Source of the DNA: an uncultured Bacteroidales bacterium
GTDB lineage: Bacteria; Bacteroidota; Bacteroidia; Bacteroidales; Paludibacteraceae
Length of the DNA: 50,139 bases
Direction: 5' to 3'
Assembly: GCA_902769535.1 (NCBI GenBank)
Contig: CACXPH010000018.1
Span: 1-50,139, forward strand
Shown piece after piece: positions 41,764 through 49,803 of this stretch. Numbering within the stretch: the first letter of the stretch is position 1; each line of letters begins with the position of its first letter. Both the position numbers and the translations under genes were made by a program. The notes under the pieces are model-generated. The model had not been told where the DNA came from, did not search any database, and worked only from the letters and a program-made list of their open reading frames with translations.

Positions 41764-42786
41764 TTAGTTATCTACTGCAATTTTAGTCACACCTTGGAGC
41801 GAATTGATAACCTTGGGTTCGGTCACGAACTGGTTGTTATCCGATCCGATGAGCGGCATATAACGCACCTCGTCATCAACGGCCCAATAGATGCGGTTGT
41901 CCTCCAGGTCGATCGTCATCGCCGGACACGCTTCGCTCTCTATCTGCACGCGGTTCGCTCCATCCAACAGCGCCACCCACAGTCCGTCCGTCGTTCGATA
42001 GTAGATCTTACGGTTCGCGATCTTAAAGCCTAACAGGTTTGGGAAGAGGCTCTTTAACTCACTCAACCGGAAGTCCTTGCCGTTGTAGGTCTGCGCGGTA
42101 TCCTGCACAGCATCTAACAGCGACGCGGCTGTCTGGTCGGGATGCACCGTCTCGGCACGCTGGCCGAAGATACGCTGGCGGTAGTCTCCTTCGCTATTAC
42201 GGAAGAGCACGGAGTTCGTCTCGCGGTCCGCCACCAAGAAAGTCTTCTTGATATGCGTCGTATCGCCGTTGAGGATGATATCGAGCCATATAGGCGCCTC
42301 GGTCATGGCTTGCGTGAAGTAAAGCGTCAGCGACGTGCCTTCCATGGATGAACTGGTCACCTCCGCATACTGCGTGTTAAGCGGCAGAGTCCATTGATAC
42401 TCCACAGTATAACTGTACGGGTTATACACATTGGCCGTGAAGGTATAGTCACGGAAGATCTCAAACGTCGAATCGTTCGCCACGAAGGTAGGAATCGTGT
42501 CATAGACCGTTATCTGTTTCGTGCTGGTGAGCGACGACTTACCGTCCACCTTGAGCGTCACCATATACGTACCGGGGTTCTTGTAGGTATAAGAAGGCGA
42601 TTTGACGGTCGATGTGCCTCCGTCACCGAAAGTCCATGCCCAGTCCTCACCGCCGTTGGAGAGGTTGCTGAAGGTCACCGCCTGACCTGCACGGGGTGCT
42701 TCAGGCGAAAAGCTGAAGTCCACGTCAATCTTCGTGCAGGCTATCAGCGCGCAGCAGAGTGTCAATAAGATGTATATTTTTCTCAT
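41764..42786 (-). CDS. PKD-domain lipoprotein
   Basis: 340 residues. Lipoprotein signal RKIYILLTLCCALIAC with Cys17. A PKD domain (about 24-90) shows the typical WAWTFGDGGTSTVKSPSYTY block; a second beta domain follows; the C-terminal 100 residues (IANRKIYYRTTDGLWVALLDG, DLEDNRIYWAVDDEVRYMPL) resemble YWTD/propeller-like repeats. Cell-surface or periplasmic binding protein of unknown ligand. It overlaps the end of miaA by 62 bp and ends 1 bp before glycogen synthase. Confidence 0.8.
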   Translation of the reverse strand: MRKIYILLTLCCALIACTKIDVDFSFSPEAPRAGQAVTFSNLSNGGEDWAWTFGDGGTSTVKSPSYTYKNPGTYMVTLKVDGKSSLTSTKQITVYDTIPTFVANDSTFEIFRDYTFTANVYNPYSYTVEYQWTLPLNTQYAEVTSSSMEGTSLTLYFTQAMTEAPIWLDIILNGDTTHIKKTFLVADRETNSVLFRNSEGDYRQRIFGQRAETVHPDQTAASLLDAVQDTAQTYNGKDFRLSELKSLFPNLLGFKIANRKIYYRTTDGLWVALLDGANRVQIESEACPAMTIDLEDNRIYWAVDDEVRYMPLIGSDNNQFVTEPKVINSLQGVTKIAVDN

Positions 42787-43651
42787 AATCGTCGTTGGCT
42801 TGCAGCCAATGAATGTCTTTATCGCGTCGAAACCAAGTCATCTGTCGTTTGGCGTAATGACGCGTGTTTTGTTGTATCAGTTCAATAGCGCGGTTACGGT
42901 CGTATTCGCCATCGAAATACGCGAACAACTCTTTATACCCCACCGTCTGGAGGCTGTTGAGTTGGCGTTTGGGATAGACGGCTTTGGCTTCGTCTTCCAG
43001 CCCGTCCGCTATCATCTGGATCACGCGGCGGTTGATGCGGTCGTACAGCTCTTCACGCGGACGCTCGAGTCCTATCTTAATGATGCGGAACGGTCGTTGC
43101 TTGCGTTCACCTGTGCGCAAAGAAGAGTACGTCTGACCGGTTGTCAAGCACATCTCCACGCAGTGTGCCAAGCGAGCGGGGTTCTGTTGGTCCACCAGTT
43201 GCCAGTATGCCGGATCGAGGCGCTGCACTTCCGTTTGCAACCACACCAGACCTCTCGTCTCGTAGTCTCGCTGTACCTGCTGACGAAGAGCATCCGGTAC
43301 GCTCGGCAGGTCATCCAGTCCATTGCACACCGCGTCGGCATACAGCATCGACCCTCCAGTCATCACTACCACCTCATGGGTCTTGAACAAGGTGTCCAGC
43401 AACTCCATCGCGTCGCGCTCGAACTGCCCGGCATTATAATCGTCCTCCAACTCGCGCGTCGCCACAAAATAATGCTTCACGCGCGCTTGCTCTTGCGCCG
43501 TCGGAGCGGCTGTGCCGATAGGAATAGAGCGGAAAACCTGCCGGCTGTCGCAGTTCACGATCGGACAACCGTAATGCTCCGCTACGCGAAGCGACAGTTC
43601 GGTCTTTCCTACTCCCGTCGGACCTAATATCAATAATAATGACTTTGTCAT
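42725..43651 (-). CDS. miaA: tRNA dimethylallyltransferase
   Basis: 308 residues. Adds dimethylallyl to A37 of tRNAs reading U-initial codons. P-loop GPTGVGKT (8-15), NCDSRQVFRSIPIGTA, TGGSMLYADAVCNGLDDLP, and the C-terminal TVGYKELFAYFDGEYDRNRAIELIQQ (in parts) with QMTWFRRDKDIHWL. The last 15 or so residues extend beyond the usual end and overlap the lipoprotein gene start by 62 bp. Confidence 0.95.
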   Translation of the reverse strand: MTKSLLLILGPTGVGKTELSLRVAEHYGCPIVNCDSRQVFRSIPIGTAAPTAQEQARVKHYFVATRELEDDYNAGQFERDAMELLDTLFKTHEVVVMTGGSMLYADAVCNGLDDLPSVPDALRQQVQRDYETRGLVWLQTEVQRLDPAYWQLVDQQNPARLAHCVEMCLTTGQTYSSLRTGERKQRPFRIIKIGLERPREELYDRINRRVIQMIADGLEDEAKAVYPKRQLNSLQTVGYKELFAYFDGEYDRNRAIELIQQNTRHYAKRQMTWFRRDKDIHWLQANDDYEKNIHLIDTLLRADSLHED

Positions 43652-43663
43652 TTTATATGGGGC

Positions 43664-43688
43664 CCCCGAAAAATTTTATTTTTTGGGG
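43664..43688. other. A/T and G/C stem upstream of miaA
   Basis: CCCCGAAAAA and TTTTTTGGGG pair around a five-base loop, just before the miaA ATG (43651). No T tract follows on the - strand. The rest of 43652-43757 shows nothing recognisable. Confidence 0.35.
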
Positions 43689-43757
43689 AAGTCGAGCACA
43701 CCCGAGTACTTACTACTAAAACGGAGTTTTGGTACACGTACGAGGGTAGTGAGCGAC

Positions 43758-44312
43758 TCAGAACATGGTTCCGTCATCGAAGGACAAGTCCTGGAAGCCT
43801 TCCATGTCGATATCACCGAGGTCGTACTCGTCCTTGAACTCATCGTCAAAGAGGAAATCATCGTCGCCACCCTTACCGGTGTTCAGACCGGCCAGCGGAT
43901 CGTCGGACTTCAGCTGCTTCGGCGCTTTGCCCTTCGACTCCACGCACTCCACGCCGTTCATCGAACCCGGTTTGATCTCCTTAAGACTTCCGAAGAAATA
44001 ACGCTCGAACATCGGATCGAAGATATAGATCAGACGTTGGCCTACTTCCTCTATCAGGTCACTCAGACGGGTCTCGTTCATCACCATGTTGTCGTACTCG
44101 AAGTTCGAGTCCATCTCCACGAGCGTCACTTCCTGCCCTTTCTCCCACTCGTCATTGCACAGGAAGAAAGAAGTCATCTGATCGTCCGGATAACCGACAC
44201 TCTTCAGGATAGCCTCATGCAAGTCCAGGAACGTCGCGTCTGCGTCTGCTTCAAACACACGGCGGAAAGCAGGATCACCTTCCTCACACGAAAATGTAAA
44301 TCTGTATATCAT
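43758..44312 (-). CDS. pRiA4b ORF-3-like protein (TnpR passenger family)
   Basis: 184 residues. The first 80 or so (MIYRFTFSCEEGDPAFRRVFE, TFLDLHEAILKSVGYPDDQMTSFFL, EYDNMVMNETRLSDLI in parts) match the family named after plasmid pRiA4b ORF-3 and the IS1096 passenger gene. Despite the name it shows no transposase or recombinase motif and is commonly chromosomal in Bacteroidota. The C-terminus is highly acidic (GDDDFLFDDEFKDEYDLGD). First gene of the operon leading to miaA; function unknown. Confidence 0.8.
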   Translation of the reverse strand: MIYRFTFSCEEGDPAFRRVFEADADATFLDLHEAILKSVGYPDDQMTSFFLCNDEWEKGQEVTLVEMDSNFEYDNMVMNETRLSDLIEEVGQRLIYIFDPMFERYFFGSLKEIKPGSMNGVECVESKGKAPKQLKSDDPLAGLNTGKGGDDDFLFDDEFKDEYDLGDIDMEGFQDLSFDDGTMF

Positions 44313-44345
44313 ACTTAAAAATTGTTTGTTTCTGTTAATGCGGGT

Positions 44346-44378
44346 GCAAAGATACTACAAAAAAATGACATATGCAAA
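44346..44378 (-). promoter_or_regulatory. Promoter of the pRiA4b-like/miaA operon
   Basis: - strand: -33 TTTGCATATGTC, spacer AT7-GTAG, -7 TATCTTTGC; 24 bp spacing. Best match to the window consensus. Leader about 30 nt. Confidence 0.8.
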
Positions 44379-44383
44379 TTTTT

Positions 44384-44965
44384 TTATAACTGTCCCGCTT
44401 CGACGAGGTTGATCACGCGCTCGGTGATGCGGTCTTTGTCTGAGGCATCGTACTCCTCTTTGAGGTCGTTCTTGAAGAGTTTGGCCACGAACTGCCAGAA
44501 ATTCGCTGCCGCCTTGCCTTTGTATTGCTTGATGAGTTCGTAACTGGTCTTGTCCGTCTCGCGGTCCATGAGTTTCATGAGCATCATGCCCTGGCTGGCA
44601 TACATGCCTCGAAAGTCCTTTTCGTACTTCTTGAACAAATATCGCTCATAGGTATGCCACCATTTCTTACGGGATTTGTTATCCGGCAGTTTGGCCAGCT
44701 GTTGATCGGCGTATGCCATATCTTTGGTGATCATCTTGGCATACGGCAGACATTTCTTCACATCCCGCACGGTGCGCCAATAGAAACGCTGTTGTTTCTT
44801 ATTTTTGAACTTCATCGGCGGATAGACCCACACCTCGTGCAGCCACGCCATATACAGCGTGTCGCCGTCCTGAACGCGAATCATACACGAGTCCAGGTAC
44901 TGACGGTCAGCGAAGAGTTGCACACTCATCACCAACGCGAGCACTATGAGCCACCGCCGCTTCAC
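44384..44965 (-). CDS. DUF4294 protein
   Basis: 193 residues. Signal peptide (RRWLIVLALVMSVQLFA), so exported. The mature part is basic and helical with blocks such as PPMKFKNKKQQRFYWRTVRDVKKCLPYAKM and KLPDNKSRKKWWHTYERYLFKKYEKDFRGM (quoted in short form: FKNKKQQRFYWR, SRKKWWHTYERYL), typical of DUF4294, a Bacteroidota-specific family of unknown function. Abuts the phosphatase gene (ATG at 44965, stop of the other ending at 44966), so it is the last gene of the lectin/mutase operon. Confidence 0.85.
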   Translation of the reverse strand: MKRRWLIVLALVMSVQLFADRQYLDSCMIRVQDGDTLYMAWLHEVWVYPPMKFKNKKQQRFYWRTVRDVKKCLPYAKMITKDMAYADQQLAKLPDNKSRKKWWHTYERYLFKKYEKDFRGMYASQGMMLMKLMDRETDKTSYELIKQYKGKAAANFWQFVAKLFKNDLKEEYDASDKDRITERVINLVEAGQL

Positions 44966-45673
44966 TTATTTGCTTTTCTTACGAAATTCTTTCTGTGCCT
45001 TGCTCAGTTGTTTGAGGTAGGCCTTGCTGGTATGCAGGCGGGCAAAAGCCGCACCTGCTACGACCCGCGCAGCATCGACATCACTCTGCCAATGGAAACC
45101 GGCAATCACACGACTCTGCCCGTATTCGAAGCCTTCTTTGAGCAAGGCATCCTGCTTAGCAGGATTGATCTCGCAGAGGATCAAAGCGCTTGTCCATCCG
45201 AGGGTAGTATGTCCGGACGGATAGGAACCGTTATGACTCAGCGGTTCTTCGTCTTCGGGCATGAGTGTCGGTTCGTGGAAGACCATGTACGGCCGTTTAC
45301 GCATGTAGGTGATTTTCGCGCTGTCGCATGCGAAATCCGCGGTCTTGGTGGCGTCCGTCAGCAGTTTCCATATCTGCGGCGTGTTCGTCTCGGAGATCTC
45401 AATGCCCATCACCGGCGAGAAGATAGCGGCGATACGCGCGATGCTGTATTCGGCATCCAAACGTGCTTTCTCGCCACGCGGTGTCGGACGCATACTCTTG
45501 CCCCAGTTGTACTGCGCCGTGTCATACGCAAAACGCATCTCATCGCTCTGCGGCGGTGCCGGCAGGTAATGAAGCGCATTCGGCATCTCAGGAGAGGTGA
45601 AATACGGTTTGGGTGTGGACGCCATGACGCACAGCGTCAGGAGCATAAAAGGAATAATAATCAGTTTTTTCAT
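44966..45673 (-). CDS. Class A acid phosphatase (PAP2 fold)
   Basis: 235 residues. Signal peptide (KKLIIIPFMLLTLCVMAS), periplasmic. The three PAP2 motifs are present: K(x)RP in MRKRPYMVF, GSYPSGHT, and GQSRVIAGFHWQSDVDAARVV with the phosphohistidine in SGH and the second His in GFHWQSD. Such PhoN/PhoC-type enzymes remove phosphate from many organic monoesters including sugar phosphates. 14 bp after the LecA/phosphoglucomutase fusion; together they suggest envelope handling of phosphorylated sugars (inference). Confidence 0.92.
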   Translation of the reverse strand: MKKLIIIPFMLLTLCVMASTPKPYFTSPEMPNALHYLPAPPQSDEMRFAYDTAQYNWGKSMRPTPRGEKARLDAEYSIARIAAIFSPVMGIEISETNTPQIWKLLTDATKTADFACDSAKITYMRKRPYMVFHEPTLMPEDEEPLSHNGSYPSGHTTLGWTSALILCEINPAKQDALLKEGFEYGQSRVIAGFHWQSDVDAARVVAGAAFARLHTSKAYLKQLSKAQKEFRKKSK

Positions 45674-45687
45674 ATGGGTTGTATTAT

Positions 45688-48579
45688 TTATTTCATTTCA
45701 AAATGGTTATCCTGCAAAATCTGTGCCAGTTCCGCCACTATACGGTCTTTGACGGACGCCGTATATCGGCAGGCCTGCGCATAATCGTCTGCCGACCGGA
45801 AGGTGTCGCAGGGCACCTCCACATAGAATTTCAGTTTGGGTTCCGTGCCGCTGGGACGGATGGTCACCTTGATACCGCTCTTCGTGAAGTACTGCAGCAC
45901 ATCGCTGGTGTCGAACATGTTATGATCGGCTGCGACGGTCGGGTCGCTGTAATCAATAGACGCACATTCTTCGCCGCCTATGGTCTTCAGATCGTTACGG
46001 AAGGCACTCATCACGTTTCCTTTCATCTTCGACCATGAGGTGTTTTGTACAAACTGGACGCTCTCGGTATATTCGCGCTGGAATCCATAGCGCTTGTAGA
46101 TAGCCATCAGGTCATCCCAGAGCGTGGTACCGCGCATGCGTGCACTCGCATACATCTCCGCCAGCAGACAGATCGAGGCCGGCGCATCTTTATCGCGCGA
46201 GAAGGCATACGGCAGATAGCAGAAACTCTCTTCTCCGCCGCCTATGAACGTGTACTCAGGGTGCTCGTTGCTAACCGTCTCTATACGGTGGGCAATCCAT
46301 TTGAAACCGGTGTACTCATCGTACATCGTGATGCCGGCCTCTTGGGCAATCTTGCGTACGATCTCCGAGGTCACGATCGTCCGTCCCATGAAGGGATGTT
46401 CCGGCATGCTGTCCAATCGTTTGCGCGTGTCGATGATGTATTGGGTAAAGAGCATGGTGGACTGATGTCCGTCCACGCGTTGCCAGGTACCCTTACTGTC
46501 CTTGCAGTAGAAACCAAAGCGGTCGGCATCGGGGTCGGTAGCCACCGCCAGATCGGCTTGCTCGGCTTGGGCTTGCTCCAGCAGATACTGCATCGCTTTC
46601 GGGTCTTCGGGATTAGCCTGTCGTTTCGCGTTGTGCTGTACCGACGCGAACTCGCCGTTATCGGGCAGTTGGTTCATCACTCTCGATACCGCCGTAATGC
46701 CCATGGTCTTCAGGCACAAGGGCACGATGTCGTTGCCGGCTCCGTGCATCGGCGAATAGACGATCTTCAGATCCTTGGCTGCCGCGTCTGCCTCCTTGTC
46801 TAATAGCGCCAATTGCGTGGTAGCGGCATAGCGAAGATCCATTTCTTCACCTAAATAGGTGATTAACGAATCCACGCGGTTACGCCGGATATCTTTCGGT
46901 CGGATAGCTTGTACCTTGTCCATGATCGCCTTGTCATGCGGCGGCACGATCTGTCCTCCGTCATGCCAGTAGGCCTTATATCCGTTATCTTCCTTGGGGT
47001 TATGCGAAGCGGTGATGTTGACGCCCGCCATGCAGTTCAGTTCGCGGATAGCAAAACTGATCTCCGGCGTCGGACGCATCGAGTCGAACAGGAAGACGGG
47101 AATACCGTTCGCCGTCAGCACGTCTGCCGTTATGAGCGCAAAAACCTGGCTGTTTTTGCGGCTGTCATACCCGATAACCACACCTTTCTTGTCCGGCAAC
47201 GTCTGTTCGTTCAGATAATTAGCCAAGCCCTGCGTAGCACGTGCCACGGAGAAAGCGTTGAGGCGGTTCGTTCCGGGTCCCATCGGACCGCGCAGACCGG
47301 CTGTACCGAACTCAATCACCGAACCGAAGGCATCATTGAGCACATCGGTCATAGCAGGGTCCTGACGCCAACAGTTGAGGGTCGCCAGTTCTTCTTCGGT
47401 AGCCAAACCGCTATTCTCCCACATGCGGATATTCGTCTCCACGGTGGACGGCCGGTGGCAACTGATCATCGCCACGAGGGCCATAAGACCAAACAGGCTT
47501 TTCTTCTCGATCAGGGCATAGATCAGGAACGGTATGCAGTACAGAATGATGCAAACAAGCAGGTATTCAAGAATCACCCAAAGCGCGAAAGCGATGGATG
47601 CCAGCGGATGCCACCAGGCGTTCAGTTTCACACTGTGGTGACGCCAGTAGTCATACCAGTAATACGGCAAATCGATCAGTTGGCCTTGGAACAGTTTCCT
47701 AAGTGCCTTCTGCCAGGTCTGCTGCCGGTAAATCTCCATGACCACAAGTATCTGACCGACGTTGTTCTGCGGCCGGCTGTCATTGACACCAAAGGCCAGC
47801 ACGCCGTTATGATCGATAATGAGCGGCTCCTTCACGTTGCTTTGCATGCGAGGTATACCGTACACCTGCGACGCGGTCAAATAACCGGTATCCCGCAGAA
47901 ACTCTTCCGGCACGATCTGCATCAGCACATCGCCGAAGAGGGCAGTGTCACCCAGATGGAGCGGTTGTTTGACCTTCAGATTTTTCCGGTCTATGTACAG
48001 CGGATGTTTCGGATCTACCGAGTCAGGCGGAATACTCATGTCGATATAGCGGCACAGGTTCTTCTTAAGACTATCGACAATAGCCGGCGTATTGAGTGCG
48101 TCACGTCCTTTATCTACGAGTAATTGGTTACGCGCGTCTGCCCAGTGGTTACGCCGCGTGGCGTCAATAAGGCACTCGTATTTGGTGTGATACGCTCCGG
48201 ACGAAGAGATAAACAACCTATCTCCTTTCTGCACCTGAATACCCGATGCAGCCCATGCCTCTGCCGGATCGTAGAGGAACATGGCATACTCGCTGTTATA
48301 GGACTTGCGCACGAAGGTACCGAACTGATTGATCTGCAGGTCGGCCTTGTACAGCAGCACATTCTGCACGTAGAACACCGCGCTATAGACCACGAACGCC
48401 ACCGTAAAGACGGCTACCATCGCCAAACCGATCAGCCGAACGGAGCGTTTCTTAAACAACTCCGGACCACCGCTCATCATGGCCTGCCAGATGCTGTCGT
48501 CATCGATGGAGACCTTACTGCTGCCGGAATCCAGGATACGTTGCAGGATGTCCGAAGAGAGATTCTTTTTGGTAGCCAT
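45688..48579 (-). CDS. Membrane LecA-like domain fused to phosphoglucomutase
   Basis: 963 residues from ATG 48579, one base after the previous stop. Residues 1-48 are cytosolic (KKRSVR before the helix), TM1 is about 49-72, and a periplasmic LecA/PA-IL-like domain is about 98-286 (AWAASGIQVQKGDRLFISSSG; LAFGVNDSRPQNNVGQILVV, where ND...NN matches the LecA calcium/galactose loop). A hydrophobic stretch is 326-357. Residues 358-374, EKKSLFGLMALVAMISC, read like a lipoprotein signal. A full phosphohexomutase fills 380-963: TASHNPKE with Ser525, DPDADR 682-687, GGGEESF about 780, RPSGTEP 908-914. Active-site groups are intact. Topology predicts the mutase outside the cytoplasm; a cytosolic location is possible if 361-373 is not a helix. 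Confidence 0.82.
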   Translation of the reverse strand: MATKKNLSSDILQRILDSGSSKVSIDDDSIWQAMMSGGPELFKKRSVRLIGLAMVAVFTVAFVVYSAVFYVQNVLLYKADLQINQFGTFVRKSYNSEYAMFLYDPAEAWAASGIQVQKGDRLFISSSGAYHTKYECLIDATRRNHWADARNQLLVDKGRDALNTPAIVDSLKKNLCRYIDMSIPPDSVDPKHPLYIDRKNLKVKQPLHLGDTALFGDVLMQIVPEEFLRDTGYLTASQVYGIPRMQSNVKEPLIIDHNGVLAFGVNDSRPQNNVGQILVVMEIYRQQTWQKALRKLFQGQLIDLPYYWYDYWRHHSVKLNAWWHPLASIAFALWVILEYLLVCIILYCIPFLIYALIEKKSLFGLMALVAMISCHRPSTVETNIRMWENSGLATEEELATLNCWRQDPAMTDVLNDAFGSVIEFGTAGLRGPMGPGTNRLNAFSVARATQGLANYLNEQTLPDKKGVVIGYDSRKNSQVFALITADVLTANGIPVFLFDSMRPTPEISFAIRELNCMAGVNITASHNPKEDNGYKAYWHDGGQIVPPHDKAIMDKVQAIRPKDIRRNRVDSLITYLGEEMDLRYAATTQLALLDKEADAAAKDLKIVYSPMHGAGNDIVPLCLKTMGITAVSRVMNQLPDNGEFASVQHNAKRQANPEDPKAMQYLLEQAQAEQADLAVATDPDADRFGFYCKDSKGTWQRVDGHQSTMLFTQYIIDTRKRLDSMPEHPFMGRTIVTSEIVRKIAQEAGITMYDEYTGFKWIAHRIETVSNEHPEYTFIGGGEESFCYLPYAFSRDKDAPASICLLAEMYASARMRGTTLWDDLMAIYKRYGFQREYTESVQFVQNTSWSKMKGNVMSAFRNDLKTIGGEECASIDYSDPTVAADHNMFDTSDVLQYFTKSGIKVTIRPSGTEPKLKFYVEVPCDTFRSADDYAQACRYTASVKDRIVAELAQILQDNHFEMK

Positions 48580-48580
48580 A

Positions 48581-49666
48581 TTACTTACGATAATTCTTTT
48601 CAACAACAATCAAGAACGAACCCACATTGTCGTCAAACCATGCCGTCCGATACTTATGCTCGATATAATAATCCATCTCGGTCTTGAAGGTACAATTGTC
48701 TATCTGATGCGTCTCTTCATCGTAGTACGGACCGAACTGATAGATGGCGTGCTTCAAGCATTCTCTGTATATAGCTGCCTTTTCCGGAGAGAGGCGTGCC
48801 GCTTCTTTGGTCAGCACCTTCTTATCGCTTTTTTCTCGGCACACATCCTTGCGCTCTATCTCCTGAATGAGATCATGGTGTTTAGCCAATACAGGATCAT
48901 TCTCTTCGTTCTTCAACATGTAGTTATAGTTATCCTCCTTCATCTTGTAGATGGTCGTGGAGTCCAGCACAATATCGTTGATCGCGAAATAGAGCGTACC
49001 GCTCTCGTGGATGATGATGTTCTCGCGATGCTGGGCTACGTAGTAGAAGTTCTTCCGCTGCCCGTCCGTTCCCGCTTTCATCGGCGGCCGGCCGTTACCG
49101 CTATAGACCTGCATGATAAGCGCATTGTTGGGCAGATAGGGCACGATACGATACTTACGACGGGCTCTGTCGCGCGGAGAGATCGTGTTGAAGCGCTCAC
49201 CGTCCGCATCGAAATAATCCTCGTCCGGCTTGCGGTTGTTGATCGCCGCTTCGTCCAGATGGTGGATAGCCGTGTGCGCCGAACCGGATGAGTGCACGGA
49301 GATCACATCGCCTTCCTCCACCTCGATACCGGAGTTCGCCCAGATGGTAGCGGTATTGAACAGGAAATATGCCACCTCTTTCTGCTCATCGCGCAGGGTG
49401 GTTGCACCCAAAGCGTTGGTCGTGATGTCGCTATAGGTGAAGGACTTCTTGAGTTGCAGCACGATAAACGTCACGCCGGAGAACAGCGTCAGACCGATAA
49501 TGATCGTCACAACGGCCAGGCGGTACACTTTTTTCTTGTCGTCGAGGATGTCAACCAGATCCTGCCACCGCTCAATTCGGATGTGCAGTTCTTGTTTTTC
49601 CTGTCGGTCTTTCTTGACCTTCGCTTCGCTTGCTTGCGCTTTTTCTTCTTTTTTCATAGCATTCAT
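48581..49666 (-). CDS. Membrane-anchored LecA-like protein
   Basis: 361 residues. A basic, helical cytosolic start (about 1-47), one TM helix (about 48-71, VYRLAVVTIIIGLTLFSGVTFIVL), and a periplasmic domain related to that of the next gene: YFLFNTATIWANSGIEVEEGD matches MFLYDPAEAWAASGIQVQKGD, and ESGTLYFAIND and DDNVGSFLIVV match HNGVLAFGVND and NNVGQILVV (phrases shortened). The ND and DN halves of the presumed calcium loop are separated by about 115 mostly helical residues (232-345). Sugar binding is inferred from fold resemblance only. First gene of the operon, driven from 49684-49726. Confidence 0.7.
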   Translation of the reverse strand: MNAMKKEEKAQASEAKVKKDRQEKQELHIRIERWQDLVDILDDKKKVYRLAVVTIIIGLTLFSGVTFIVLQLKKSFTYSDITTNALGATTLRDEQKEVAYFLFNTATIWANSGIEVEEGDVISVHSSGSAHTAIHHLDEAAINNRKPDEDYFDADGERFNTISPRDRARRKYRIVPYLPNNALIMQVYSGNGRPPMKAGTDGQRKNFYYVAQHRENIIIHESGTLYFAINDIVLDSTTIYKMKEDNYNYMLKNEENDPVLAKHHDLIQEIERKDVCREKSDKKVLTKEAARLSPEKAAIYRECLKHAIYQFGPYYDEETHQIDNCTFKTEMDYYIEHKYRTAWFDDNVGSFLIVVEKNYRK

Positions 49667-49683
49667 TTTTCAAATTTTGCGCC

Positions 49684-49726
49684 GCAAAATTACTACAAAA
49701 AAATGACATATGCAAGCATATGCCAT
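49684..49726 (-). promoter_or_regulatory. Combined terminator and promoter of the lectin/mutase operon
   Basis: On the - strand ATGGCATATG and CATATGTCAT pair around a short loop and are followed by seven T (terminator of the upstream gene). The 3' arm TTGCATATGTCA is also the -33, 24 bp from -7 TAATTTTGC (49684-49692). Near copy of the rpsO/hflX element at 6348-6390. Confidence 0.7.
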
Positions 49727-49803
49727 TCTTTTTTGCAGATTTACTGCTTTTTCGGTCTTAGACCGAGACGCGGTCCACGACCGAGGCGGATAAGCCATGC
49801 GGC

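Noticed and set aside
43758-44312. TnpR-family name taken as evidence of a transposon
   Set aside because: No transposase, inverted repeats or recombinase residues; the gene sits in a housekeeping operon.
44525-45784. 419-codon + strand frame across DUF4294 and phosphatase genes
   Set aside because: Covers two real genes with signal peptides and catalytic motifs on the other strand.
46909-48123. 404-codon open frame antisense to the LecA/mutase fusion
   Set aside because: Low-complexity shadow of a GC-rich gene; no recognisable motif or promoter.
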